This document shows positions 1-10,677 of a DNA stretch of 41,347 nt, one piece after another (position 1 is the stretch's first letter; each line of letters begins with the position of its first letter). Position numbers and translations under genes: made by a program. Source of the stretch: Rickettsiales bacterium (GTDB lineage: Bacteria; Pseudomonadota; Alphaproteobacteria; Rickettsiales; Rickettsiaceae); assembly GCA_947505405.1 (NCBI GenBank), contig CANNHR010000006.1, forward strand, positions 1 to 41,347, written 5' to 3'. The notes beneath the pieces were generated by a model. That model was not told where the DNA came from and did not search any database. It saw only the letters and a list, made by a program, of their open reading frames with translations.

Positions 1-127
1 CATAGGCATAGGTCTCCAATTAATGCATTTACTCACTTGTTTGCAGGACTTATTAGTTACCAAATCCGTACTGATAAACCCTCATTAGATCAGTTACTAA
101 AATTGAATCCTTAAACACAGTTGGGGT
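1..127 (+). mobile_element. IS fragment: C-terminus of a DDE-type transposase plus IS end
   Basis: Frame 1 reads HRHRSPINAFTHLFAGLISYQIRTDKPSLDQLLKLNP*, like a transposase C-terminus. It is followed by terminal sequence ...aacacagttggggt (to 127). Positions 5-127 are the reverse complement of 41225-41347. Confidence 0.7.
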
Positions 128-146
128 AATAGTAAGTGTAATAAGG

Positions 147-315
147 GAATCAGAGGAAGAAGAAGCAAAAAAAACAAGTTCTAGCAGATTTAAAGAGTCT
201 CCAGCTGGATTTGATCCGTGCATCTGTTCGTCCTGACAACATAAGTACACAAAAGCAAAAGGAACAAGCTGATGCATTAGAAGCTGAAAAGAACAGCACT
301 AAGAATAGAAAATAA
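147..315 (+). pseudogene. C-terminal remnant of a Lys/Glu-rich ORF upstream of traL, cut by the IS end
   Basis: Open frame ...KKQVLADLKSLQLDLIRASVRPDNISTQKQKEQADALEAEKNSTKNRK* with no start, directly next to the IS terminus. Confidence 0.4.
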
Positions 316-360
316 ATAGAGATTGATAATGGATATGAGTGCAATTGACAAGAGAAACAA

Positions 361-669
361 ATGAACAACAACAGTCAGCAAAGATTATTTTGGTCGGTAT
401 CAAGGCCGCTTAAATATATGGGTTTGACCCTGGATGAATGGGTAGTGTCACTAGTTGGAGGGATTCCGGGTATTGTTCTACTCAATAGTGGCAAGATCAA
501 ATTTGGCTTCTTGTCTCTAATAAGTGGAATAGTACTTTGTTGGATGTTTAAGAAATACAAAAGACTATCTCAAAGCTTTAAACCAAAGAGCTTTTTAATA
601 GCAAAAGGTTTTTTACCTGCACCTAATTCCTACCCGAAATTGCTTAAAAAAAATAAGGTAGGCAGATGA
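361..669 (+). CDS. traL: F-type T4SS protein TraL
   Basis: 102 aa, two TM segments, first gene of an L-E-K-B-V-C ordered operon. Confidence 0.8.
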   Translation: MNNNSQQRLFWSVSRPLKYMGLTLDEWVVSLVGGIPGIVLLNSGKIKFGFLSLISGIVLCWMFKKYKRLSQSFKPKSFLIAKGFLPAPNSYPKLLKKNKVGR

Positions 670-1232
670 ATCACAAGTGGAAAACAGCATCTTTGCAAAC
701 GCTAATCAAATACAACCAATGGCTACTAGTGTCGTTAGTATTTTTGAGTTTACTCAGTTTATTGCTTGGTATTGCTATGATCAATAAAGAAGAACGTTGG
801 ATACTGATCCCGATGACTGATATTGACCGCAGAATGGAGGTATCAAACAACCAGCTATACCCAAGCTATCTAAAAAATTGGGCTATTCATGTAGCAAAAG
901 AGGTTTTTACCACATCACCGGCAGAAGTTGTTAACCAGCATGCAGAGATTAGGAAGATTAGCATTACTAACAAGGAACTATCTAAGTTTTTTGCAGAGCA
1001 ATTGCAGTTTGTTCAAGGTAACAATGCTAGCTCAGTATTCTTCATCAAAGGAGCTGTTCCGGATGGTGGAGGAATCAAAGTGACAGGCACATTACATTAT
1101 TGGTTTGCTGGCTCGCTTGAGAAAATAGCCTTAGAGAAGAGTTATTTGATTTCTTACAAGGAAGTGAATAAAGGACTGATATTACTGAGCAATATTGAGG
1201 AATATAAGGAGTTAGACGATGCAAAAAACTAA
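666..1232 (+). CDS. traE: F-type T4SS protein TraE
   Basis: 188 aa, N-terminal TM anchor, operon position and ATGA overlap with traL. Confidence 0.85.
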   Translation: MNHKWKTASLQTLIKYNQWLLVSLVFLSLLSLLLGIAMINKEERWILIPMTDIDRRMEVSNNQLYPSYLKNWAIHVAKEVFTTSPAEVVNQHAEIRKISITNKELSKFFAEQLQFVQGNNASSVFFIKGAVPDGGGIKVTGTLHYWFAGSLEKIALEKSYLISYKEVNKGLILLSNIEEYKELDDAKN

Positions 1233-1782
1233 TAATTCAAAGTTTAATATTGGGGTTAAATCTACATTAAAAATAATGCTAGCAATCATTGCCATATCAA
1301 CTTTGAGTGGGTGTGGTGCTAGGACTATGAACAAAAAGCATAAAGCAATGAGGATTGAAACAGAAACCATGCCGCAAAATGAGAACTTAGTGCAAGAAAT
1401 TGCGCCCATAATTGCGCCTCTTGCACCATCTGTTCGAGTTAACCACTGTCTATTAAGACCTGATACATCTATAGAGCTAAATGTTTCTAAATTGGGTTAT
1501 ACCAGATTTTTTATTGACGATGAACGTATCACGGATGTGTTTGTTTATCCCCAAGAAGCTCTGCAGGTGAGAATACACAATCAGGGTTATTTGATCGTGG
1601 TGCCGAGCGCTCAAAGTGATAATTCATTGAAGGAAAAAGTTTATTTAACTGTGACTGGTGAAAAAGGAACAACGCAGGACTTGTCCTTGCGTTTTACAGG
1701 TAAAAACCCGGAGCCTGTGAAGTTTATTAAATTAAATCTAGGTGAGAAAGGAACAACAAATTTAACAATAAAAGGAGATTAA
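1219..1782 (+). CDS. traK: F-type T4SS protein TraK (secretin-like)
   Basis: 187 aa, lipobox-like LSGC, between traE and traB. Confidence 0.75.
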   Translation: MQKTNNSKFNIGVKSTLKIMLAIIAISTLSGCGARTMNKKHKAMRIETETMPQNENLVQEIAPIIAPLAPSVRVNHCLLRPDTSIELNVSKLGYTRFFIDDERITDVFVYPQEALQVRIHNQGYLIVVPSAQSDNSLKEKVYLTVTGEKGTTQDLSLRFTGKNPEPVKFIKLNLGEKGTTNLTIKGD

Positions 1783-1784
1783 AA

Positions 1785-2129
1785 ATGTTAGGACAAAGAA
1801 GACAAAAACAGAAACTAAGCGGAAGTATCCACTCTATCGAAAAGATCAAAATCGATCCCATAGTAATCGTTAGTTTCGCGTTGTTAATGGTGATCTGTAT
1901 GTATCCAGCATTAAGCTTAGCGGCGACTATAGAGGATCAATTAGACAGAACTAATACTTTGGTAACTGGCAAAGGAAAGACCATCGGTGTAAGTGTCGCA
2001 GCAATATTTGGGACTGTTGTAGCAATGTTCAAGGGTAATCCCAAACTTGCGGGAATGATCGTTGGCATCGGTGTTTTCATGGCTCTTTTCTTGGAATGGA
2101 TTGGTGGCGGTATGAAGCTGATAGCATAA
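1785..2129 (+). CDS. Putative TraA-type pilin subunit
   Basis: 114 aa, long leader ending ALSLAA, then two hydrophobic segments, pilin-sized mature product. Confidence 0.55.
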   Translation: MLGQRRQKQKLSGSIHSIEKIKIDPIVIVSFALLMVICMYPALSLAATIEDQLDRTNTLVTGKGKTIGVSVAAIFGTVVAMFKGNPKLAGMIVGIGVFMALFLEWIGGGMKLIA

Positions 2130-2170
2130 GACGTTACCAGATAGAATTAAAAAGAAATAGAGATATAAGC

Positions 2171-3508
2171 ATGACCAATTACAAAAAAAATATTACATCA
2201 ATGATTTTTTTATCAAAAGAAAAGCTAAAGGCTTTAAGTGGTAGGGTTAGCAAAAACCCTGCTGCTCCTTTTATAGTAATTGGTCTTGTTTTAATGTTTT
2301 TATTTATCTTCGTTTTCTCTGGTAATAGCACTCCCAAACCTCATTCACTGCAAGAAAGCAGCGTTCCTTTTTTGCCAAAAGGAGAGGCAATGATCGGAGT
2401 GAAAGAGTCGATAGATCCACGTGATGTTTGGACAGCAAGGCTTGAACAAAAAGTGAAAGAGACTAAAGATGAATTAGGCAAACAATTAGAAGCAAGGACA
2501 AAAGAATCAGCTGCCGAGCTTGCTAAAATCAATGAGGAGCTAGCTACATTAAAATCATTATTAATGAAGCAGCAACAAATAACAGAAGATCAAAAAATGG
2601 TAGCTAATTTAGCAGCAAGTAATATCCCTAAAACTATTAGTTATGTCCTGCCGACCCCTTCCAAATCAATTGGCTTATTTACTAAAGATTATGGCAGCAA
2701 AAAAAGAAATATTAAGGAATACCTACCTTCCGGTACTTTTGCTAGAGCTGTACTCACGACAGGAGTTGTTGTTGGCACTGGTACAAATACAAAATCAAAC
2801 CCTGCGCCGATAAGATTACGTTTAACAGATGGTGGAATACTTAGCAAAGGACTGCGCACTGATCAACTTAAAGAAGCAATATTGATCGGTGATTGTAGCG
2901 GTGATTTATCCAGTGAGAGAGCAGAGTGTAGATTACAAAAAATGACTCTTGAGAATATGCGGGGTGAAATTATTGAGCGACGAGTTGAAGGTTGGGTATT
3001 TGGTGAAGATGGTAGATATGGCGTTAAAGGTATCGTAGTTGATAAGTCTTCGGACATGCTCCGAATGGCGATGGTCAGTGGAATGCTTAATGGGTTCTCC
3101 CAATTTCTACAGAATCAGTCGACCAAAGGAGTATTTCCTATATCACCGATTACCGGTCAGCAGAACGCTTTAAGCGGTGTTAATACATTAAAGGGCGGTA
3201 TAGCGAGTGGTGCTGGCGATGCATTTTCAAAACTAGCTGATTTTGGGATAGAAAGATTTAATTCTATGTCGCCTCAGGTTGTCATCGCTTCCGGTAGAGA
3301 AGTAGACGTGCTTTTTGAAAACGGTGTTGATTTGAATAGTGCTTGGGAAGAGGACAAGACTTCCGAGGGCAATTTGAGATCAGCAAACAATATACCGACT
3401 AGTAATCAAGGTGTCAGCACTTCTCAAGAAGGCTTTGATGCCTTTAAAGAAGCGATGGTACAAATGAATGCCGGAAAATCAAACAAAGAGGAACGTAATG
3501 AGTTTTAA
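2171..3508 (+). CDS. traB: F-type T4SS protein TraB (VirB10-like)
   Basis: N-terminal TM, coiled coil, LPSGTFARAVLTTGVVVGTG motif. The internal ATG at 2171 is preferred over the ORF-track start 2096. Confidence 0.85.
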   Translation: MTNYKKNITSMIFLSKEKLKALSGRVSKNPAAPFIVIGLVLMFLFIFVFSGNSTPKPHSLQESSVPFLPKGEAMIGVKESIDPRDVWTARLEQKVKETKDELGKQLEARTKESAAELAKINEELATLKSLLMKQQQITEDQKMVANLAASNIPKTISYVLPTPSKSIGLFTKDYGSKKRNIKEYLPSGTFARAVLTTGVVVGTGTNTKSNPAPIRLRLTDGGILSKGLRTDQLKEAILIGDCSGDLSSERAECRLQKMTLENMRGEIIERRVEGWVFGEDGRYGVKGIVVDKSSDMLRMAMVSGMLNGFSQFLQNQSTKGVFPISPITGQQNALSGVNTLKGGIASGAGDAFSKLADFGIERFNSMSPQVVIASGREVDVLFENGVDLNSAWEEDKTSEGNLRSANNIPTSNQGVSTSQEGFDAFKEAMVQMNAGKSNKEERNEF

Positions 3509-3779
3509 GAATATTGCACTAGTAGTGTTACTAGCATTTTTGACAAGTGGTTGTGCCCTTTGGCCCTATAAAAAAGATTTTGATTGTCCGGTAAAAGAAG
3601 GACTTAAATGCAAGTCTTTATATGAGATTTCAGAGATGGCAGATCGTGGTTTATTTGGGCCACATGCCCAGAAACAACAAGACCAGAACTGTAATTGTAA
3701 TGGTAGCGATAACAAAAATAAAACCAGGAAATTCAGAACTAAAAAACTAGCAGAGGGGAATTGTTGTTATGCTGGCTAA
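3498..3779 (+). CDS. traV: F-type T4SS lipoprotein TraV
   Basis: MSFKNIALVVLLAFLTSGCALWPYKKDFDCP: lipobox TSGC and Cys-rich body, between traB and traC. Confidence 0.75.
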   Translation: MSFKNIALVVLLAFLTSGCALWPYKKDFDCPVKEGLKCKSLYEISEMADRGLFGPHAQKQQDQNCNCNGSDNKNKTRKFRTKKLAEGNCCYAG

Positions 3780-6255
3780 GAACATTCACCCTGATTTCCA
3801 AAGAGAAAGATTATCGCCTCATTTTGTCTATGAGTCATATGACGCTGAGAGTGGCTTATTTTATAATAGAGCATCAGTGGGTTTTGTTTTAGTAGCCAAC
3901 CCCTTGCCTGGAACTGATCTAACTGCTCAAGGAGAGATTGCTGATTTTATTGCCAATAGTGAGAATTTGCCGGACGGTTCATCACTGCAAATACTAATGA
4001 TTGGTACTAGTGATATTAGTTTTTTGCTTGATCGTTGGGCAAGAGAGCGCAAAGGTGAAGTATATGAGGAGATGGCTAGAAAACGCTGCGCCTTCCTGCA
4101 GAAGAAAGCCGATGAAGAAGGATTGATTAAAGATTCACATTTATTGATTTCTCTTACTATTCCTGATCTTAGTACATGTTCGCTAGCAATGGAGCGCAGA
4201 AGATCAGCGCTACAACATACATTAGAGAGCATAGGACTTTGGACTGAAAATGTTGATGATAGCTTGTTATTATCTTTTTTACAAAAACTGTGGAGGAAAG
4301 ATACTTATGGTGGGGCGGTAGTTAGCCCGCATGAAGTATTGTCTGAGCAGATTCTGCCAGCTGACTTTTCACTATATGAAGATAATGACATAGTGCATTT
4401 AAAGGACGATGAGGCCTTTGTCTGCCTTGATGCAGAAAACCGTCCAACTAATTGGAGTTTGGGCTTAATGGATTTGTTTATCGGCAATGAAGCTCGCAGG
4501 GGAGAATTCATTACTACTGATTATCTAATTCATATGGGTGTACATATCTTGCAAAACCAATCTGTCGCAAGGGGTGGGGCAATTGCCAAAAGAGAGGCGA
4601 TTGGAAAGAATATTGCTGCTGGAATGGGTAAGTTCTTCCCAGATTTAATTGAAGAAGGAAGAGATATACAAGGCGCGGTTGCCGCGCTGCAAGGAGGCGA
4701 TAGGATGGTGCATATCCATACTAATATTATCCTTAAAGGACAAAAGCATAAAGTAGCCCAAGCAGCTAAAAGCTATGCTGCAACAATGCGGCGTAATGGT
4801 TGGGGATTTATTAGCACAAGATATGACCATTTAGCAATTATGTTAGCTAGTATGCCAATGGCATTGGTTGAGGAAGAAAGGGGTAGCTTTGGTAAAAAGG
4901 TTGCCGGAGTGGGCGTAGCACTTGAGAATATTGGTCGAGGTAAGAAAACCGTCTCTGGCGAGACCAAGGCATTATTGTCGATAGTTGGTGAATATAAGGG
5001 CGATCTCAATGCTCCCGGATTACTCTTAACTGGCAGAAGAGGACAGCTTAAATATTTCTCTCAATTTGGCGGAGAATTAGCCCCGCACTTAGCAACCGGC
5101 ATGGGTAGTAATGCTGAGAACTACAATGTGTGCATAGCTGGCCTTGCAGGTAGTGGCAAATCTGTGTTGATGCAGGAAATGATGTTGTCCACGCTTGGTG
5201 TTGGCGGCAAGGTCTTCGTCTTCGACTATGGCAAGAGCTTTAAGAATCTATGCCAAGAGCTTGATGGCAATTATATTGAATTTAATCCGAGCAGTCCGGT
5301 TTCAATTAATCCGTTTACCTCTGTGCCAACTGGTAGCGATAGAATATCTGCCGAAGCGAGAGCTGACTTTTTGGCAAGCTTTCCTATAACTCTTGGTACT
5401 ATGGCCGCGCCAAAATACGGCACTACTGATTTGCAACAAACGCTTTTAATGCAAGCACTGCGGGAATGTTGGGATGCAAAGGAAATAGGGACGCAAATAG
5501 ATGATATAGCGGATTGGTTAGCATCGCAAGACAACTTGGTAGCACAAGATCTGGGGCGGATGCTGTTTAATTATACCAAAGATGGGGCTTATGGTGGGTT
5601 TTTCCGAGGCAAAGCCGAGTTAACACTTAATGCGGACATTGTGGTTATTGAAACTGATCACTTACGTAACTTTCCTGACTTAATGGCGGTAGTGACGCAG
5701 ATAATGATCACCCATATTAATAATACCATGGCCAAGGGCAAGACGGATAAACCTAATCTAATTGTTTTTGATGAGATGGCTAAAACGCTTAAAAACCCTC
5801 TGGCATTAAAGTTTGTTGAGGAGGTAGTGCGAATTGTTCGTAAATATAAAGCATCAGTAGTTGTAGCTACTCAGTTACTTACAGACTTTGAAAAGCTGGG
5901 CGTTGATGCAGCAAGTATTTTCGAGGGAGCTTCGTTTAAAATTATCTTCAAACAAAATGCCGATACTTTAAGTAAAATGCGCAGTTTACCACTGCTTAAG
6001 AGTTATGTGGAAACTGATGCTCAGTTTCGTAGAATGCGCTCTATTGAATCGAAAAAAGGAGAATACGGCGAGTGTACTATTTGGAGCGAGGGAGTTAACG
6101 GCGACATTTGTCGTCTTATGATCGATCCATTCACCTTGCTTTTAATGAGTACTAATCCAACCGACAAACAATTAATTGCCGATTATCGTGGAGGTGGCAT
6201 GAGTTTACAAGATGCTATTAATACTATTTTGGTGGAGCGTGGCCATGCTGCTTAA
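3769..6255 (+). CDS. traC: T4SS ATPase TraC (VirB4-like)
   Basis: 828 aa, Walker A GLAGSGKS, Walker B LIVFDEM. Confidence 0.95.
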   Translation: MLAKNIHPDFQRERLSPHFVYESYDAESGLFYNRASVGFVLVANPLPGTDLTAQGEIADFIANSENLPDGSSLQILMIGTSDISFLLDRWARERKGEVYEEMARKRCAFLQKKADEEGLIKDSHLLISLTIPDLSTCSLAMERRRSALQHTLESIGLWTENVDDSLLLSFLQKLWRKDTYGGAVVSPHEVLSEQILPADFSLYEDNDIVHLKDDEAFVCLDAENRPTNWSLGLMDLFIGNEARRGEFITTDYLIHMGVHILQNQSVARGGAIAKREAIGKNIAAGMGKFFPDLIEEGRDIQGAVAALQGGDRMVHIHTNIILKGQKHKVAQAAKSYAATMRRNGWGFISTRYDHLAIMLASMPMALVEEERGSFGKKVAGVGVALENIGRGKKTVSGETKALLSIVGEYKGDLNAPGLLLTGRRGQLKYFSQFGGELAPHLATGMGSNAENYNVCIAGLAGSGKSVLMQEMMLSTLGVGGKVFVFDYGKSFKNLCQELDGNYIEFNPSSPVSINPFTSVPTGSDRISAEARADFLASFPITLGTMAAPKYGTTDLQQTLLMQALRECWDAKEIGTQIDDIADWLASQDNLVAQDLGRMLFNYTKDGAYGGFFRGKAELTLNADIVVIETDHLRNFPDLMAVVTQIMITHINNTMAKGKTDKPNLIVFDEMAKTLKNPLALKFVEEVVRIVRKYKASVVVATQLLTDFEKLGVDAASIFEGASFKIIFKQNADTLSKMRSLPLLKSYVETDAQFRRMRSIESKKGEYGECTIWSEGVNGDICRLMIDPFTLLLMSTNPTDKQLIADYRGGGMSLQDAINTILVERGHAA

Positions 6256-6913
6256 GAACGCGTTGCCGATTTTGTCATTAGCATTAATCTGTTCTGCAGT
6301 TCCTGTATCTGCGACAGAAAGAGAAGACCAAGAGAGCAACCAAGTAACCAATGATGATAAAGTTACGATCGAGGATTATGGCGTTAGGGGGCATTTATTT
6401 AATATAGCCGAGGATTCAATTCTTGAAGAAATCATGGCCAAGCTAGGGTTAGCAGAAAAAGATGGAACGCTAGAAAAGCTACAAACTGAGTTTGTAAGTA
6501 GAGTTAAAGAAAAAGTACTACGTCCTAACCCTGTGACCAATATTACCAAAGCAGGAAAAGAGCGAAGCTGGACTTATGACCCAACCTATACCCAAGACAC
6601 AACTATTGTTGATGATAAGGGCAGAGTGATTATTGCTGCCGGAACAACTGTTAATGCACTTGATAAATTAAAATGGGGCGAGCCATTAATTTTAATTGAT
6701 GGTGAGGATGATGAGCAAATTAAATGGGCGAGAAAACAAGTCGGTAAAATTGTACTGACCAATGGTGCGCCACTAGAGCTAGCAGAACTATTAAAGAGAC
6801 CAGTATATTTTGACCAAGGTGGCATACTTTGCCATCGTTTTAAAATAGAATCAGTACCGGCGATAATAGAGCAAGAAGATAAGTTACTCCGCATAAGGGA
6901 GGTTAAACTATGA
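6245..6913 (+). CDS. traW: F-type T4SS protein TraW
   Basis: Signal peptide, motifs YDPTYTQDTTIVDDKGRVIIAAGTTVNAL and FDQGGILCHRFKIESVPAIIEQE. Confidence 0.85.
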   Translation: MLLKNALPILSLALICSAVPVSATEREDQESNQVTNDDKVTIEDYGVRGHLFNIAEDSILEEIMAKLGLAEKDGTLEKLQTEFVSRVKEKVLRPNPVTNITKAGKERSWTYDPTYTQDTTIVDDKGRVIIAAGTTVNALDKLKWGEPLILIDGEDDEQIKWARKQVGKIVLTNGAPLELAELLKRPVYFDQGGILCHRFKIESVPAIIEQEDKLLRIREVKL

Positions 6914-7911
6914 ATAACTTGCCTTATTCTAGGTATATTAGATCTTCGTTATTAGTAATGATTCTGCTGTTAACTAGCCAATCTGCAACGGCTAAAATCG
7001 GTTGTACTGGCAGATTTGTTAATCCAATTACCGATGTATGCTGGAGCTGTTTATTTCCTATCACTATTCTTGGTGTTAAAATAGTCAATGGTGGCCCAGA
7101 TACTGCCCCGCCTAAATTTCCTCTGCCGCCAATTCCAGTATGTGCCTGCGCAAGATCAGGCATTCCTGTGCCCGTGCCCGGTATTCCGATTGGATTTTGG
7201 GAGCCTGTGCGTTTGGTGGACGTAACAAAATCGCCAATGTGTATGGTGAGCCTTGGTGGTATCTCATTGGGAACTACTCCACAAAAGGGAATGAAGGAGG
7301 ATGGGGAAGGGGCGTTTTATCATGTGCATTGGTATATCTATCCCGTTATTTATTGGCTAGAAATCTTGCTTGATTTTGTTTGTCTTGAAATGAGCTCGGT
7401 TGATATTGCCTATATGACTGAGTTTGATCCATTATGGGGCGATGATGTCAAGGCAAGTATCTTAAATCCCGAAGCTATGTTATTTGCCAATCCTCTGGCT
7501 CAAGTTGCTTGCGTAGCTGATTGTATCACGTCGAGCTGTGGTCTTTCTAACGATTATATGTTTTGGTGTGCTGGTTGTCAGGGTGGCATTTATCCCTTGA
7601 GTGGTACTACTTCGTATCACAATGGTGGTGTTGGCACGGCGCAACTCATTGTCTCTAAATTCATGGCAAAGATGCATAGAGAACTAATGCTTTGGGGATA
7701 TTACGGTACGGCTGGTATGTGCGGCAAGTATCCGATGCCGATTATCAAAAAGAGTCAATATAGACTACAGATGACATATCCGATCCCTACAACTTCATGC
7801 AAGCGTATCGGTCAAACTGAAGTGCTCTGGCAAGGGGGTAGGGAGTATCCTATTTGGGGTGAGGATTTTGGTTTTTTAATTTGGCGCAAACGAGATTGTT
7901 GTTTGCTTTAG
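6910..7911 (+). CDS. traU: F-type T4SS protein TraU
   Basis: 333 aa, Cys-rich, signal peptide, CTGRFVNPITDVCWSCLFPITILG motif. Confidence 0.9.
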   Translation: MNNLPYSRYIRSSLLVMILLLTSQSATAKIGCTGRFVNPITDVCWSCLFPITILGVKIVNGGPDTAPPKFPLPPIPVCACARSGIPVPVPGIPIGFWEPVRLVDVTKSPMCMVSLGGISLGTTPQKGMKEDGEGAFYHVHWYIYPVIYWLEILLDFVCLEMSSVDIAYMTEFDPLWGDDVKASILNPEAMLFANPLAQVACVADCITSSCGLSNDYMFWCAGCQGGIYPLSGTTSYHNGGVGTAQLIVSKFMAKMHRELMLWGYYGTAGMCGKYPMPIIKKSQYRLQMTYPIPTTSCKRIGQTEVLWQGGREYPIWGEDFGFLIWRKRDCCLL

Positions 7912-7947
7912 AGGGTAGTAATGAAATTGGTATTAAGAATAAAAGAA

Positions 7948-8382
7948 ATGAACAAAAAAATATATTTAATATTAGCCATGATGGTTGCTCTTACTTGGTC
8001 AGCGTTGGCCGATGATCCCAAAAATCAGAATAACCTGAGTCAGAATAAAATAGAGCCTGGTACCTATGTGTTTGTCTCATTCTCAATGAATGATGAATCT
8101 CTGCGTAGTTACTTTATAGAGGCAGAAAAACACGGAGCAAAGTTGGTAGTTATAGGGCTTTTTGGTGATAAAAAGAGTCGCAATAGATTTGCCCAAATGA
8201 AAGCTAAAATGGAGCAAGCCAAGATTAATGTTGAGATTAACCCAAATTTGTTTGAACAGCTAAACATTAAACAAGTACCGGTTATTGCAGTAGTTAATAA
8301 GAGCGGTAGCGTCAAAAAGATTAGCGGTCATATTTCTTTAAGCAAGGCGTTAGAGATTATGCAGATAGAGCGCAAAAATTAA
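7948..8382 (+). CDS. trbC: F-type T4SS protein TrbC
   Basis: Signal peptide, YVFVSFSMNDESLRSYFIEAEKHGAKLVVIGL, after traU. Confidence 0.75.
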   Translation: MNKKIYLILAMMVALTWSALADDPKNQNNLSQNKIEPGTYVFVSFSMNDESLRSYFIEAEKHGAKLVVIGLFGDKKSRNRFAQMKAKMEQAKINVEINPNLFEQLNIKQVPVIAVVNKSGSVKKISGHISLSKALEIMQIERKN

Positions 8383-8415
8383 ATAAACATAATGATAAGT
8401 ATAAAACAGAAATAA

Positions 8416-10673
8416 ATGAAAATACTAATTAATTTGCTCTTGATAATAGCGGTCACTATTGGCTTCCAAGCCAAGGGAGAGAATCCTGCTATCGGCTTTA
8501 ATAAGAGAGACAATTATTTAGATAAAACAGAGCTTGGTGATCCGGCTCAGACTGCTAAGTTTATTGATCCACAGGGGGACGTTTCTCATTTGAGTAGTTT
8601 AAATGATAGTAGTTTGGTTGATAGAGGCACAGAAGAATTGCGCAAGGATCCTATGGGCAAGGTCTTACAAAATGCTGAGGAGAAAAAAATCGATGCAATC
8701 GAGAGATATAAAATCAACCCCCAAAATCCTTGGTTAAAAAATTCGTTATTAATCGAAGAAAATCCAATGGCTAAAACTGGTGGCAAAGGGCTCAGTAGCA
8801 CCGAGCGGGTTAGCAGTGTTAAAGTCGAAAAAACTTGCACTGAAGGGGTAGATTTTAACGTTGATGTGGGTCTTGAGTTGGTACTTGAGTGTGAGGAAGG
8901 AGAAGATCTTTTTAAAATTGATACGACTATTTTGATTCCGGGGGTAGAGCTATTAAACCGATTTAGTGATTGGGGACATTATGTACGCAAAAGATATGGG
9001 GTAAAACTCTGGGTGTTACATCCTTCATCACCACAAAAGGAGGCGCATGCAAGAGAATTTATAGCAAATAGGTTAGGCGTTCCACTTGAGGAAATTGGTG
9101 AAAGAATCACATTTCCTCCTAATGGGCATGGTACAACCGGTTGGGATTCCGAAGGGCAGCAATCAATTGATACTAGTCAAGATACTTTTGTTTGGCCTGA
9201 ATATAAGTTTGAATATCAGCATAATGAGAAGGTGAAGAAATTTATTGAAAAGGATGAATATTGGCAGGTAGTTACAGAAGGAATGGAGCAGCTTGCTGAG
9301 AGCAACGAATGTTATGAAACCGAGAGAGTCTGTCTTAAGAGCGGAGTTAAGATTTTTTTCGAGAAATATGATGTTGTTCGTCCTTGTTGGTATGAGAAAA
9401 TTAGTTACCGTTGCACAAGTGAACCTAAAGATGGTTGCGCTCACTTGATTAATCAAGAGTGCCAGTTGCAAGACTCGGTATATGTCTGAGGTGGAAGCGC
9501 AATTATGTGTGTGGCGGTATTAAGAAAGAATTATTTTATTCGCTCGCTGATTCGCCAATTTATTGTTTAGGTGGTGACTGCCATACTCCAGTGCTCGAAG
9601 ATAACAAGGACTTTGCTAATGTTGCTTATCTTGCTGCTTTGAATGAGGCAAACAAAGATTGTGTTAAGGCAGGTGGTAGTGGTCTTTGCAAAGATCCAAT
9701 TACGGTATTCCCTGGCCAAGTTGACGGGTGCAAAAAAATTGTAGTAGGTTTCGTTGATTGTTGTTCTTCAATGAAGGGTTGGGGCAATACTGCGCATTTA
9801 TGTAAATGTAGCGGAGAAGAAAAGGGTTTGGCATTAAAGCGTGATAAGGGGCTTTGTCATATGGTTGGCACTTATTGCTCGCAAAAAGATCCAGTATTCA
9901 AGCAATGTTTGACGAAAAAAACTAATTTTTGCTGTTTTAGTTCAAAGCTTGCACGGATATTTCATGAGCAGGGTAGAAAGCAGTTAGGTATTGACTGGGG
10001 TACTCCAAGTAGTCCAAATTGTCGGCCGCTTACATTAGATGAGTTAAAGAGTTTGGACTTTTCTAAATTTGATATGGAAGAGTTGTTTGATGCATTGCTT
10101 AGTAAAGGCAAGAGCAATGCGAACAAGAGTTTTCCAACTTTAAAGCCTGGTGAGATCCCGCCAATTCAGCAAGAACATATGGCTACATCGAGTCACGAGA
10201 AAAGGGAAATTAGACGTAGAGCGGAAGAAGAAGAGGCTCGAAGAATAGAGGCAGAACGTTTAGAAAAAGAACGTTTAGTCAGACTAGAGGCCGAAAGGTT
10301 AGAGCATGAAAGGTTAGCACTATTAGAAGCCAAAAGGCTAGAGATCGAGAGAATAGCTAAGCTAGAATTAGAAAGAAAAAGAGTAGAAGAGGCAAAACAA
10401 AGGCGTAAGTTAGAATTAACAAATCTTATATCACAGTTGGAAATTCAAAAGAATTATAGAATTGAGGGGCTTTCTACTGAATTAAATAGACTTCGTACAA
10501 CCTGTGGCTATTTCATGCGCAGACCTTGTTCTGAAAGAGAATATACTCAGTATATTAATAAGGCCAATGGTAACCAAACAATAGGGTCGTACAAAAACAA
10601 GCTTGAGGGTGATTTAAATCAAATCAATTCGGATCTAGTAGCTGCAAAGAATGAATTAGCGGGGATGAGATAA
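8416..10673 (+). pseudogene. traN: TraN mating-pair stabilisation protein, split by a frameshift, with charged coiled-coil C-terminus
   Basis: ORF 8416-9489 (Cys-rich) continues in the -1 frame as ORF 9459-10673 (CLRWKRNYVCGG..., FCCFSSKLARIFHEQGRKQLGIDWG). TraN position in operon. Confidence 0.8.
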
Positions 10674-10677
10674 TCAT

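Noticed and set aside
9470-9490. Programmed -1 frameshifting in traN
   Set aside because: No slippery heptamer or downstream pseudoknot evident; simple indel is more likely.
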